This document shows positions 26,785 through 35,348 of a DNA stretch of 64,000 nt, piece after piece. The stretch is from CAVUCH01 sp963697705. Lineage in GTDB: Bacteria; Acidobacteriota; Vicinamibacteria; Vicinamibacterales; JAENWD01. Location of the stretch: NCBI GenBank assembly GCA_963697705.1, contig CAVOPA010000018.1, forward strand, positions 124,001 through 188,000, given 5' to 3'. The stretch's first letter is position 1. Each line of letters opens with the position of its first letter. The translations under genes were made by a program, and so were the position numbers. The notes under the pieces are model-generated. The model was not told where the DNA came from. It saw only the letters and a list, made by a program, of their open reading frames with translations, and did no database searches.

Positions 26785-27093
26785 ATGGTACGGACCAAAC
26801 TGACGAGCGTTCTGCTCGCGATCGTGCTGGTGGCCCCGCTGCTCGCGGGCGCCTGCGGCAAGAGCGTGGGTGAGACGATTGACGATGCGACGATTACGAC
26901 ACGGGTGAAGACGGCGTTGCTGAACGATCCGACGGTCGGCGGGTTGAGAATCGATGTCGACACGTTCAAAGGCGTGGTCACGCTGTCCGGCGGCGTGAAG
27001 TCGCGCCAGGAAGAGCAGACCGCGATCGCGCTGGCACGGAAGATCGGCGGTGTGACGGACGTGAAGTCGACACTGCAGGTTGCATCGCAGTAG
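26785..27093 (+). CDS. Envelope BON-domain protein, probable lipoprotein
   Basis: The 102-residue protein has a hydrophobic leader (KLTSVLLAIVLVAPLLAG) followed by ACGKS, a loose lipobox with the cysteine at about residue 25. One BON domain follows (DDATITTRVKTALLNDPTVG, then TFKGVVTLSGGVKS and GVTDVKSTLQV). BON domains bind phospholipid or envelope surfaces and often serve in osmotic or outer-membrane stress, as in OsmY. The ATG at 26785 has a GGAGGAG ribosome site at 26771; the longer frame upstream lacks one. Substrate and partner are unknown. Confidence 0.8.
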   Translation: MVRTKLTSVLLAIVLVAPLLAGACGKSVGETIDDATITTRVKTALLNDPTVGGLRIDVDTFKGVVTLSGGVKSRQEEQTAIALARKIGGVTDVKSTLQVASQ

Positions 27094-27147
27094 GCCCTGC
27101 ATAGTCGCGTGATCCGGCCGACGCGCGTCGGTTCACGTCTTCCTCGC

Positions 27148-27852
27148 TCACCTGCCCCAATCTTCAGTCCTGATCCGACCGGGCGCCACGCCAGCCTGCT
27201 GCAGCAGGCGCGGCACGTCTTCCACGAGCGCGTGCGGGCCGCACACGAAGCACAACGTTTCGGGATCCTGCACCATCTCCTCGAGGTGGTGCAGCGCTAT
27301 CCGCCCTCGCCGCCCGGTCCAGGCTTGAGCGGGTTCCCGCGTCACCGTCTGCCACAACTGGATGCGACGCGTCTTCGCCAGCGCCCGTAATTCATCGCCA
27401 TACGCGAACTCGTCGGCCGTTCGCGCGCTGTACACGACCGACACGGCCCACCGCTCCCCGCGCGCCAGCGCGTCGTGCAGCATCGCCCGCAGAGGGGCAA
27501 TCCCGGTGCCGCCGGCCACGAACAGGAAGTTTTGCTCACGCGGCTCTTCGGGAAAGTGGAAGGACCCGACCGGCCCCTCGACGTCGACCGGCATCCCGGG
27601 CGTGACGCTCGGGAGATGCGGGCCCGGAGAGCCCGCATCGTCGATTCCGACCAGCATTTCGAGGGTGCCGCTGTCGCGTGCCTCGTGTGGCGCCAGTGCG
27701 AGCGAGTACGGCCGCCGCTCAGGGTAGCCGGCGTCGGCGAGGAGGACGGCCTGCCCGGCGCGGTAGTCGAGCACGGCCCCAGCGAGGTCGAGGCGCACGA
27801 TGAGAGATCGCGGGGTGGCGGATGCCACGTCGCGGACGCGGAGTGTCAGCAT
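27148..27852 (-). CDS. Ferredoxin-NAD(P)H reductase-like flavoprotein
   Basis: The 234-residue protein contains only an FAD domain (YPERRPYSLAL, the RxYS flavin motif) and an NAD domain (FVAGGTGIAPLRAMLHDAL, CFVCGPHALVEDV). It lacks the plant-type ferredoxin domain, so it resembles a ferredoxin/flavodoxin reductase or the reductase part of an oxygenase. The electron partner is not visible. The ATG at 27852 was chosen at the domain start; the open frame extending to 28122 overlaps the neighbouring gene. It lies 52 bp after the c-di-GMP gene and may share its transcript. Confidence 0.8.
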   Translation of the reverse strand: MLTLRVRDVASATPRSLIVRLDLAGAVLDYRAGQAVLLADAGYPERRPYSLALAPHEARDSGTLEMLVGIDDAGSPGPHLPSVTPGMPVDVEGPVGSFHFPEEPREQNFLFVAGGTGIAPLRAMLHDALARGERWAVSVVYSARTADEFAYGDELRALAKTRRIQLWQTVTREPAQAWTGRRGRIALHHLEEMVQDPETLCFVCGPHALVEDVPRLLQQAGVAPGRIRTEDWGR

Positions 27853-27904
27853 CGAGGACACGGACGGCCCCGCTCGGTCGTTCCCGGTTGTGAGATCCGG
27901 AAGC

Positions 27905-29950
27905 TCAGTAGCTGCGTGTGCAGGACGCGGGTAGGGCGATCTTAGCAAACCGCGGCGGGCCGGCGGGCGGGTCCTCTTCGGTCGAGCCGGCGTCCGCGGG
28001 CAGTTTGCGGTGAGCCTTGTCGTCGTACATGCGGCGGTCTGCCGTGGCGAGCAGCGTTTCGTAGGTGTCGCCGTCGGTCGGAAACGATGCCATCCCGAAG
28101 CTGCCGCCGAGGGCCAGCACATGGCCCGGGGTTGCTTCGAAGTGCAGGCGTTGGAGCACGCCCTGCAGCTCGATCCGCTTCAGGTTCGCGGCTTCAGGGC
28201 CGCACCCGGGCAGCACGATGACGAACTCGTCGCCTGCATACCGCACGCAGCTGTCGTAGGGTCGAATGGCGCCGCGCATCGCGCGCGCGATATCGCGCAG
28301 CGCGCGATCCCCGACGGGGTGCCCGAAGCGATCGTTGATCGATTTGAAATCGTCGAGGTCGAGCACGAGCACCGATACTTCGGAGTTCAGCCGCGCCGCG
28401 CGCGCGAACTCGCGCGGCAGATGCGCGAACATGAACCGTGCGTTCGGCAAACCGGTGAGCGGGTCGGTCAACGAATCGTGCTTCGCCTGCTCGAAGACCA
28501 GCGCGTTGCTGATGACGCCGGCTGCCTGCTCCGACACGCGATCGAGCAGCCGGCGGTGGTTGTCGGTGAATGCCGCGGGGCTCGTCGCGTAGACGGCCAA
28601 CGTGCCCACCAGCCGATCGCGAACGGTCAGCGGGCAGACCAGGGAACAGCACAACGCGGTCGTCGTGTGCGAGAGGCCTGACGCTTCGAAATCCGCCTGC
28701 GGCCGCGCGTTCAGCAGGGGCCGGCGGTTTGCGCCCACCCACCCGACCACGCCCTCGCCCTGTTCGATCACGAGCGGCCGCAGCAGCTCGGCATCCACTC
28801 CCGTCGAGAACCGGCACCCGAACGTCTCGCTGTTGGCGTCGTAGAAGAAGAGCGCGCACGACGAGAACGGCACGACGTGGCGCAGCTTCGACGCGATGAG
28901 CGACATCGTGTCTGAAACACCCAGGCCCGTCCCCATCGACTGGGCGATGTCGTAGAGCGCGTAAATCTCACGGTGCGCGTGCGCGATTTCCTGGAACACC
29001 GTTGTCTCTGTGCTCGTCTCGTCGGCCGCTGCAGCGCCGGGGCGTGCGGGCCGCCGGCCCGCGAACGAGAACTGCCGCGTCGGTTCAGGCGCCTGCGACG
29101 CGTCCGCACGCAGTTGCGGCAGCATGTCGACGAAGACGCCGACCACCGTTGGATCGAGCGCCGCCGCCGCCTCGCCCTGGATCGTTGCCACCGCCTCCGC
29201 GTCACTGACCGCGGCGTGATACGGACGATCGCACGTCAGCGCGTCGAAGTAGTCGACGACGGTCAGGATGCGCGCGCCGAGCGGGATCTGGTCGCCCTGC
29301 AGACCGCGCGGGTAGCCTTTTCCGTCCCACCGCTCGTGGTGCGAGAGGATGAGCGGGGCCACGGGATAGGGAAACGGTACCGCCGCGATGATCTCCGCAC
29401 CGATCTGCGGGTGGATCTGCACTTTGCGGAACTCCTCCTCGGTGAGGGGGCCCGGCTTCGACAGGATGTGTTCGGGGACCGCAAGCTTGCCGATATCGTG
29501 CAGCAGCGCGGCCGTGCGCACGCCCTGCACCTCCGCCGGCGACATGCCGACCGCTTGCGCCACGGCGGCCGCGTAGCGCTGCACCCGCCGGATGTGGGCA
29601 GTCGCCGTCTGGTCCTTCGCATCGATGGCGAGCGCCAGCGCTTCGACGGTCGAGAGATGGAGCTCCGCCAGTTCCTCGAAATGCTGGCGGCTCGTTTCGA
29701 GGCGGGCCGCCGAGACGACGTGCATGCGATAGGCGAGATAGAGCGGGGCCGACGCGATGATCCACAGCCAATTGCCGGAGGCATTGCGGACGAAGATCAG
29801 GAGCGTGGCGATGATGGCCGCGCTCACGACCCCCGCGGTGCCATAGAACCGTACGCGGCTCGAGAACGCGTCGAGCGAGACGTTCGCCCATTCCGCGCAG
29901 CGCGCGGGAACCGAACGAACACTGGCACACGGAACGGACGCCACACTCAT
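27905..29950 (-). CDS. HD-GYP / GAF / GGDEF cyclic-di-GMP enzyme
   Basis: The 681-residue membrane protein has two hydrophobic helices (about 37-53 and 60-74). An HD-GYP phosphodiesterase domain follows, with LLHDIGK (HD 151-152) and HHERWDGKGYP (204-214), then a linker, a GAF sensor domain (about 340-490) and a GGDEF diguanylate cyclase domain with RYAGDEF (572-576). Both active sites look complete, so the protein could both break down and make c-di-GMP, with the GAF domain deciding the balance. Having HD-GYP before GGDEF is an uncommon order. The ATG at 29950 gives a sensible start; residues further upstream look non-coding. Confidence 0.88.
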   Translation of the reverse strand: MSVASVPCASVRSVPARCAEWANVSLDAFSSRVRFYGTAGVVSAAIIATLLIFVRNASGNWLWIIASAPLYLAYRMHVVSAARLETSRQHFEELAELHLSTVEALALAIDAKDQTATAHIRRVQRYAAAVAQAVGMSPAEVQGVRTAALLHDIGKLAVPEHILSKPGPLTEEEFRKVQIHPQIGAEIIAAVPFPYPVAPLILSHHERWDGKGYPRGLQGDQIPLGARILTVVDYFDALTCDRPYHAAVSDAEAVATIQGEAAAALDPTVVGVFVDMLPQLRADASQAPEPTRQFSFAGRRPARPGAAAADETSTETTVFQEIAHAHREIYALYDIAQSMGTGLGVSDTMSLIASKLRHVVPFSSCALFFYDANSETFGCRFSTGVDAELLRPLVIEQGEGVVGWVGANRRPLLNARPQADFEASGLSHTTTALCCSLVCPLTVRDRLVGTLAVYATSPAAFTDNHRRLLDRVSEQAAGVISNALVFEQAKHDSLTDPLTGLPNARFMFAHLPREFARAARLNSEVSVLVLDLDDFKSINDRFGHPVGDRALRDIARAMRGAIRPYDSCVRYAGDEFVIVLPGCGPEAANLKRIELQGVLQRLHFEATPGHVLALGGSFGMASFPTDGDTYETLLATADRRMYDDKAHRKLPADAGSTEEDPPAGPPRFAKIALPASCTRSY

Positions 29951-30180
29951 ACGGTCGCGATCTCCCGTCGTGGAGGTCTGGCAGGGCGTACGCGCAGCAG
30001 GCCCGCCGACGGTGCGCAGTGACTGGCGCTGTCGCAACGTCCCTGCCACCGCCGCCAGGCGAGCGCGCGCGAGAAACGCCCGAGATTGCAGGGAATTTGC
30101 CTGCTCTCGCGCCATCCGTGCACTCGCGTGCACCCCGGTCGCATGCAGAATTGGCAGACACGCTGACGAGAATGGGATGT

Positions 30181-30199
30181 GCCCCTCGCCACGAGGGGC
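30181..30199 (-). terminator. Hairpin after the PH-like membrane gene
   Basis: GCCCCTCG and CGAGGGGC pair with a 3-base loop 12 bp beyond the stop at 30212. There is no U tract, so it is a weak terminator candidate. Nothing else is seen in 29951-30211. Confidence 0.35.
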
Positions 30200-30211
30200 C
30201 GAGGGCATGGT

Positions 30212-30637
30212 TCAGACAGGCCGAGGGGGCGACGCTTCGGGCCGGTAGTACTCCGACTGGTACCGTTCGATCAGGTGCTTCATCCGCTCGGCATCAGGCT
30301 TCCGGTGCCCGGCGCAGCGGATCCCGCCGGTGCCGCCGGTGGTCTCGATGAACACGTCCGCGAACAGCAGGCTGCTGTCGACCCGTACCGACGCGACGTG
30401 CGCCATGTGGATCGAGTGCTCGTGCGCGCCAATCCAATGCGGCGTGTAGTGCACGACGCTCGTCCGGGTAACGGCCACCTGTGTCGGAAACAGGTGATTG
30501 CCGCGACTGAACCGGCTCGCGCGAAACAGGTCTCCGTCGGCGAACGGCAGGTTGCGAAACACCACCCACATGACGAACGTGGCGAGCAGCACGAGCAGGA
30601 CAACGACCGTGAGCACGATGGTGGTGGTGGCATCCAT
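30212..30637 (-). CDS. Small membrane-anchored protein with PH-like domain
   Basis: The 141-residue product has one N-terminal transmembrane helix (TTIVLTVVVLLVLLATFVMW). About 110 residues follow that resemble bacterial PH-like domains (HLFPTQVAVTRTSVVHYTP, then EHSIHMAHVASVRVDSSLL), ending in a basic helix ERMKHLIERYQSEYY. The family assignment is tentative; such proteins are generally of unknown function. It starts at ATG 30637, divergent from the deoxyhypusine-synthase homologue with 82 bp between. Confidence 0.6.
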   Translation of the reverse strand: MDATTTIVLTVVVLLVLLATFVMWVVFRNLPFADGDLFRASRFSRGNHLFPTQVAVTRTSVVHYTPHWIGAHEHSIHMAHVASVRVDSSLLFADVFIETTGGTGGIRCAGHRKPDAERMKHLIERYQSEYYRPEASPPRPV

Positions 30638-30719
30638 GAGAGGTCGGGCTTACGTTGCTCCGCCCCGAACGTGCCTGTCAAGAGCGCGGTGGTAAGCTAC
30701 GAGCCGGAGGCGAAGACAC

Positions 30720-31889
30720 GTGCCGCATCGCGCGCCGGGAGCGTCGGGGTCCTCGAGACCGCAGTATCTCTCCGGCAAACCCATCACCTATTACCGCCCA
30801 CGCGGCAGCGTCGAGGTCCGCGCCCTCATCGACGAGGGGTTCCAGGCGTTCAACGCCGCGCGCCTGTCTGAAGCCTGCCATATCTTCACCGACAAGATGC
30901 TCGCGCCCGAGAGCGACACGACCATTGGGCTCACGGTCGCCGGCGCGCTCACCCCCGCCGGTCTCGGCGGCTGCATCGTCGAGCTGATGGAACGCGGCCT
31001 CGTCGACTTCCTGATCAGCACCGGCGCGAACCTGTATCACGACCTCCACTACGCGTTGAACTTCACGCTGCATCGCGGATCGCCGTTCGTCAACGACGTC
31101 GACCTCTACGACGAGGGCATCATCCGCATCTACGACGTGCTGTTCCCGGCGACCGTTCTGCTCGAGACCGACAGCTACGTCCGCGACTTCCTGCTGCGGC
31201 TCGGACTCGACGAGCCGATTGCGACCTCGGAGCTGCATTACCGGCTCGGCCTCGACCTGCTGGAGCGCCACGCCGGCTGCGAGGAGTACTCCGTGGTCGC
31301 CGCCGCCGCGAGATACGGCGTGCCGATCTACACCTCGTCTCCCGGCGACAGCTCGATCGGGATGAACATCGCATACCACGAGTTGATCAACGGCAGCCGG
31401 CTGATGATCGATCCGAACCGGGACGTCAACGAGGTGTGCGCGATCGTGCTCGCCGGCAAGCAGAACGGATGCGTGATCCTCGGCGGCGGATCGCCCAAGA
31501 ACTTCTACCTCCAGGCGCAGCCCACGCTGTGGGAGGTCTACAGCATCCCCAAGGGTGGCAACGACTACTTCATCCAATTTACGACCGACCAGGTCGTCTG
31601 GGGCGGACTGTCCGGGGCGACGCCGGCGGAGGCGGTGAGCTGGGGCAAGGTCAACCCCGGCGTGCTGCCCGACACCGCGGTCTGCTATGCCGACTCCACG
31701 ATCGCGTTTCCGCTCTTCGCCGAGTATGCGGTTGGCGCCCGGTGGAACCGCCGCCAGCGCCGAGAGCTGATTCACCGGCGCGCCGATCTCGTGGCAACGC
31801 TGAAACGGGAAGCCGACGCGGCCCGTCAACGCCCGCCGGCAGCCCAGGGTGACGCGACGACGATGCCGGATCTGGAGCGGCATCGATAA
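30720..31889 (+). CDS. Deoxyhypusine synthase homologue (possible homospermidine-synthase-like)
   Basis: The 389-residue protein belongs to the deoxyhypusine synthase family, NAD-dependent enzymes that move the aminobutyl group of spermidine to a lysine, in eukaryotes and archaea that of eIF5A. Family segments include TVAGALTPAGLGGCIVELM, FLISTGANLYHDLHYAL, HELINGSRLMIDPNRDV and the active-site lysine K310 in EAVSWGKVNP. Bacteria lack eIF5A, so a polyamine acceptor giving homospermidine is likely, though not proven. Start is GTG 30720, 9 bp behind GGAGG. A heptamer repeat begins directly after its stop. Confidence 0.85.
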   Translation: MPHRAPGASGSSRPQYLSGKPITYYRPRGSVEVRALIDEGFQAFNAARLSEACHIFTDKMLAPESDTTIGLTVAGALTPAGLGGCIVELMERGLVDFLISTGANLYHDLHYALNFTLHRGSPFVNDVDLYDEGIIRIYDVLFPATVLLETDSYVRDFLLRLGLDEPIATSELHYRLGLDLLERHAGCEEYSVVAAAARYGVPIYTSSPGDSSIGMNIAYHELINGSRLMIDPNRDVNEVCAIVLAGKQNGCVILGGGSPKNFYLQAQPTLWEVYSIPKGGNDYFIQFTTDQVVWGGLSGATPAEAVSWGKVNPGVLPDTAVCYADSTIAFPLFAEYAVGARWNRRQRRELIHRRADLVATLKREADAARQRPPAAQGDATTMPDLERHR

Positions 31890-31891
31890 TT

Positions 31892-32002
31892 CCGTTGACC
31901 GTTGACCGTTGACCGTTGACCGTCGAGCGCCGGTGACGGTCAGCTGCTTGCATCGGCGGATGTGGCAAACGGTGAACGGTGAACGGTCAACGGTGAACGG
32001 TC
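31892..32002. repeat. Heptamer arrays in opposite orientations
   Basis: CCGTTGA units at 31892-31923 are followed by complementary units (ACGGTGA/ACGGTCA type) at 31969-32002. The two arms could pair into a long imperfect hairpin between the deoxyhypusine-synthase homologue and the PIN-like gene. Confidence 0.85.
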
Positions 32003-32014
32003 TGCGGTTGACGA

Positions 32015-32437
32015 ATGGGCACCCTGTTCACGGAGTTGGCGCCGCACGCGGAACGGCTCGGCGGGCCGCGCATCTACGCGGATGCGAATGTGCCGTCGGG
32101 CGTCGTGACCTTCATGCGCCAGCGCCTGCGGTGGGACGTGCTCTTCGTGATGGAGCACGACGACCTCCGCCGCGCGCCCGATCTGCACCACTTCCGCCTG
32201 GCCCGCCAGCTGCACCGCACGCTGGTGACGATCGATCGCGATTATCTCGACGACCGCCGCTTCCCGCCGGCTGAAAGCGCCGGCGTCCTCGTCGTGTGGG
32301 CCCCCAACGAGCATCTGCTCGCACGCACACTGCAGCGCGTCGACGCCGCGCTCTTCAAGCCGACCGGCGATGCGGCGGTCGCCGCGATGCCCCTCGAAGG
32401 CCGGAAGCTCGTGGCGGATCCGGCGTGGGTCGGATAG
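32015..32437 (+). CDS. DUF5615-type PIN-like protein
   Basis: The 140-residue protein has the PIN-like acidic motifs: IYADANVPSGVVTFM at the start, with an aspartate beginning the nuclease-like site, and LVTIDRDYLDD further on. This is the pattern of DUF5615 / Mut7-C-type PIN-like proteins, often toxins paired with a DUF433 antitoxin. No such antitoxin frame is next to it: upstream is a repeat array and downstream is queC on the other strand. It may be an orphan or a housekeeping nuclease. Ribonuclease activity is inferred only from the fold. Confidence 0.7.
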   Translation: MGTLFTELAPHAERLGGPRIYADANVPSGVVTFMRQRLRWDVLFVMEHDDLRRAPDLHHFRLARQLHRTLVTIDRDYLDDRRFPPAESAGVLVVWAPNEHLLARTLQRVDAALFKPTGDAAVAAMPLEGRKLVADPAWVG

Positions 32438-32447
32438 TCGCCGCCGC

Positions 32448-33134
32448 TCACCGTCTCGCCGCGTACGTGGTGGGATCCGGGACGCCGGCCGCGGCGAACG
32501 CCTGCTGCCGCTCGCGGCATTTGCTGCATGCGCCGCAGTGCCCGCCGGCCGCGGGATTCATGCACGAGAGCGTCAGCTCGAATGGGACGCCGAGCGCCAC
32601 GCCGAGCGCGATGACCGCGTTCTTGTGCATCGTCTCGAACGGCCGCGCGATCGCGAGCGGGTGATCGAGACCGAGCGAGAGCGCATCGGCCATCGCCGCG
32701 AAGAACGCCGGACGGGCATCCGGGAACGGATTACCGGCCAGCGGGCCGAGGGCGATTCGGCCGATGCCGCGCTGCGCCGACAGAATCGCGGCTTTGGCCA
32801 GCAGCAGCACGTTGCGCCCAACGAGATAGACATCTTCGTCCGGCGTGTCGTAGCCGGGCGGCTCGCCCCGCACTGCCCAGTGCGTCGCGGGGTAGATGTC
32901 GGCGACGGGCACTGAGAGGTCGATCATCGGCTGCGTGCGCCCGGCAAAGCGAGGGTGGTGCAGCAGCCGCTCCGCGGCCGCACGTTCCTCGGCTTCCCAG
33001 GCCAGTCCGGTGCGCACGTACATCGGGAGCACGACCGCGCGCTCTGCCTCTTGTGCGAGCAGCACAGCGGAATCCAGCCCACCGGAATACAACACGGCCG
33101 TCGCGACGGCCGGCGCCCGACCACCGCCGGTCAT
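32448..33134 (-). CDS. queC: 7-cyano-7-deazaguanine synthase
   Basis: The 228-residue ATP-dependent enzyme turns 7-carboxy-7-deazaguanine into preQ0 for queuosine synthesis. It has the PP-loop SGGLDS (17-22) and a zinc site with four cysteines, C191, C200, C203 and C206 (CGACSKCRERQQAF). The ATG at 33134 is divergent from queD with only 27 bp between start codons, so the two must share a very compact control region. The rest of the sequence is more diverged than usual in QueC, so a specialised preQ0-like product is possible. Confidence 0.82.
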   Translation of the reverse strand: MTGGGRAPAVATAVLYSGGLDSAVLLAQEAERAVVLPMYVRTGLAWEAEERAAAERLLHHPRFAGRTQPMIDLSVPVADIYPATHWAVRGEPPGYDTPDEDVYLVGRNVLLLAKAAILSAQRGIGRIALGPLAGNPFPDARPAFFAAMADALSLGLDHPLAIARPFETMHKNAVIALGVALGVPFELTLSCMNPAAGGHCGACSKCRERQQAFAAAGVPDPTTYAARR

Positions 33135-33161
33135 TGGCCCCGCGCCTGTACAATTGCACGC

Positions 33162-33596
33162 ATGTACTCAGTCACCAAGAAGATCGAGTTCTGCTACGGC
33201 CACCGCCTGCTCGACTACGACGGCATCTGCAAGCACCCGCACGGCCACAATGCCGTGGCGGAAATCGAAGTGCGGACCGGATCGCTCGACAACCGGAACA
33301 TGGTCTGCGACTTCTCGGATATCAAGCGCGTGGTGAAGGGCTGGATCGACGCCACCATCGATCACCAGATGGTGCTCCGCCGCGACGACCCCCTCGTTGC
33401 GCCGCTGCAGGCGCTGGGCGAGCCGATCTTTCTCGTCGACTCGAATCCCACCGTCGAGCATATCGCGAAGGTGATCTTCGACCACGCCTCCGGCGCCGGC
33501 TTTCCGGTCGTACGCGTCACGGTCTGGGAAACGCCGACGTCTTTCGCGAGCTATACAGGGGAGCGGGACGCAGAACGGCCAGGGGCCCAAGGCTGA
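33162..33596 (+). CDS. queD: 6-carboxy-tetrahydropterin synthase
   Basis: The 144-residue protein of the PTPS/QueD family converts dihydroneopterin triphosphate to 6-carboxytetrahydropterin, the second step of queuosine synthesis. The zinc histidines are H14, H27 and H29 (FCYGHRLLDYDG, HPHGHN) and the catalytic cysteine is C23 (GICKHPHGH). VEHIAKVIFD and VWETPTSFASY complete the family pattern. It starts at ATG 33162, divergent from queC. queE is not in the window. Confidence 0.9.
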   Translation: MYSVTKKIEFCYGHRLLDYDGICKHPHGHNAVAEIEVRTGSLDNRNMVCDFSDIKRVVKGWIDATIDHQMVLRRDDPLVAPLQALGEPIFLVDSNPTVEHIAKVIFDHASGAGFPVVRVTVWETPTSFASYTGERDAERPGAQG

Positions 33597-33676
33597 CGGC
33601 TCAAGCCTCCTTTGACAGTGGCTGCTGCCCGACGCCATGTTGAAGGGCAGAACCTCTCTGCATTGGCCGCTCACCC

Positions 33677-33742
33677 GTGGCATTCCGAAATCCGAACCAG
33701 ATCAATCCTGGTTCCGCATTCCGCACGCCTTACTCCGCATTT
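33677..33742. repeat. ATTCCG-type low-complexity repeat
   Basis: Short runs such as CATTCCGAAATCCGAACC and GGTTCCGCATTCCGCACG precede the HAD gene. The same motif family makes up the large inverted repeat at 47.92-48.08 kb. Confidence 0.55.
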
Positions 33743-33745
33743 GAA

Positions 33746-34402
33746 ATGCTGGTCGTCTTCGATCTCGACGGCACCCTGGTTGATTCGAGCCGGGACATCG
33801 CGGATAGCGCCAACGCGCTGCTCGAGAGCTACGGTGCGGCTCCGCTGGATCAGGGGAGGGTGGTCAGCATGGTGGGCGAGGGCGCCGCGATGCTGGTGTC
33901 GCGGCTGATGGCCGCGCGCGCCATCGATCCGGAGCCGGTCGAGGCGCTCTCGCGGTTTCTGGCACTCTACGACGAGCGGCTGCTCGTGCACACGCGCCCG
34001 TATGCCGGAATCCCCGAGGCGCTCGACGACATTCGCGCGTGGGCGCAGCTGGCCGTGCTCACCAACAAGCCGGCGGCGGCCACGACACGAATCCTGGACG
34101 GCCTCCGGCTGAGCCCGCGATTCCGTTGGGTCATCGGCGGGGACACGCCGATCGGGCGCAAGCCGGATCCTGCCGGCCTGCACTCCCTCATGCGCCTCGC
34201 GGCGGCCGATGCACGGTCGACCGTGATGGTCGGCGATTCCGCGGTGGACCTGCGGACCGCCCGCAATGCTGGCACGCACGTGTGCCTGACGCGCTACGGC
34301 TTCGGGTTCTCCGCCTTGCCGCCGGAGGCGTTCAGAGGCGACGAGCTGTTCGTGAAAACGGCCTCGGCGCTGCCATCCGTGCTGCGGCCGTTGGTGGGGT
34401 AG
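33746..34402 (+). CDS. gph: HAD-family phosphatase (phosphoglycolate phosphatase-like)
   Basis: The 218-residue protein has the four HAD motifs: FDLDGTLVDSS (nucleophile D6, acid D8), LAVLTNKPA, GRKPDPAG with the conserved lysine, and MVGDSAVDLRTA. A helical cap of the Gph/PGP type lies between the first and second motifs. It probably removes phosphate from 2-phosphoglycolate or a similar small molecule; specificity cannot be read from sequence. The ATG at 33746 is chosen because motif I must lie at the N-terminus; the 23 residues upstream in frame are encoded by repeats. Confidence 0.85.
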   Translation: MLVVFDLDGTLVDSSRDIADSANALLESYGAAPLDQGRVVSMVGEGAAMLVSRLMAARAIDPEPVEALSRFLALYDERLLVHTRPYAGIPEALDDIRAWAQLAVLTNKPAAATTRILDGLRLSPRFRWVIGGDTPIGRKPDPAGLHSLMRLAAADARSTVMVGDSAVDLRTARNAGTHVCLTRYGFGFSALPPEAFRGDELFVKTASALPSVLRPLVG

Positions 34403-34418
34403 GCTCGCCCACCGCGGG

Positions 34419-35246
34419 TCAGTGCGTGAACGGCAGCTCCCACGACGCGTAGCCGAACACGCCGGTGCTCGTGCGACCGTCACCGTGCACGATCGGCACC
34501 GCCGCGCCGAGCACGATCTGTTGCGCGCCGATATTCCAGCCGAAGCGTGTCCCTGGCGAAAGCGTGACCACTGTCGCGCGCTCCGTCGTCGCGGGGCCGA
34601 CAATCCGCTCGGGGAACTGCACCAGGCTCTCCATCATCAGGTTCAGCATGGGCCTGACCCGCAGGATGACGCTGCCCGCGAGAAAGGGACTGGCCAGCGA
34701 CACATCCTGGGACCCCTGCGCGTCTGCGGTCACGACGCTGTCCACGCGCGGGTAGATGCGCACCCCGGCGTTCCCGTGCACGAAGATGTCGCCGAACTGG
34801 CGGCTCGCGGGCAGATTCAACTCGAGGCCGACATGCGCCGTCTCGAAGGTGTCGCTGCGATCCGGCCGCAGCAGCACCGACGCTCTCGGCGCCACGGCAA
34901 CGCCGCCGTCCTCGCCGGTCCTCAGCTGGTAGCGGTAATTGATGGCGACGTCTCCGACGCTGCCGCGTCCGGTGTCGTTGTCGAAGACCAGCGTGTAGGA
35001 CAACTGGTGACGCAGGCTCGGCGCCGGCCACTCCTGCGTGAACGAGGCGGCCCACTCACCCGTGTCGGATCGGACAACCCCGAAGATGTTCTGGAAGACC
35101 CCGCGCTCCTGGTTGTAGGCCTCCTCGACGAAAAACGAGTTGTCCGTGATCTCGAAGGGGCGGGAAGGATCGGGCGGTTGCTGCTGCGCGCCGGCCGGTC
35201 CCGGCCAGGCGAGCACGAGCACGATTGCAACCAGGTATCGGCGCAT
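34419..35246 (-). CDS. Secreted protein, probable outer-membrane beta-barrel
   Basis: The 275-residue product has a signal peptide (RRYLVAIVLVLAWPGPAGA). Repeated amphipathic strands follow, such as HQLSYTLVFDNDTGRGSVGD, AINYRYQLRTGEDGG and RFGWNIGAQQIVLGAAVPIV, and the chain ends in an aromatic strand FGYASWELPFTH. This is the look of a small outer-membrane barrel (transporter/'MetA-pathway'-like proteins). No specific family can be named. The ATG at 35246 gives the signal peptide; the frame upstream is the reverse side of ubiE. Divergent from ubiE. Confidence 0.65.
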   Translation of the reverse strand: MRRYLVAIVLVLAWPGPAGAQQQPPDPSRPFEITDNSFFVEEAYNQERGVFQNIFGVVRSDTGEWAASFTQEWPAPSLRHQLSYTLVFDNDTGRGSVGDVAINYRYQLRTGEDGGVAVAPRASVLLRPDRSDTFETAHVGLELNLPASRQFGDIFVHGNAGVRIYPRVDSVVTADAQGSQDVSLASPFLAGSVILRVRPMLNLMMESLVQFPERIVGPATTERATVVTLSPGTRFGWNIGAQQIVLGAAVPIVHGDGRTSTGVFGYASWELPFTH

Positions 35247-35348
35247 GCGCAACGGATGTCTCCTCCCGGCCGTGCGGCCCAGCCGAGGGCACGGACCGGG
35301 CACGACCTGCGATTCTACGATCGCGGCTGGCCACGGTATGCTCACGGC

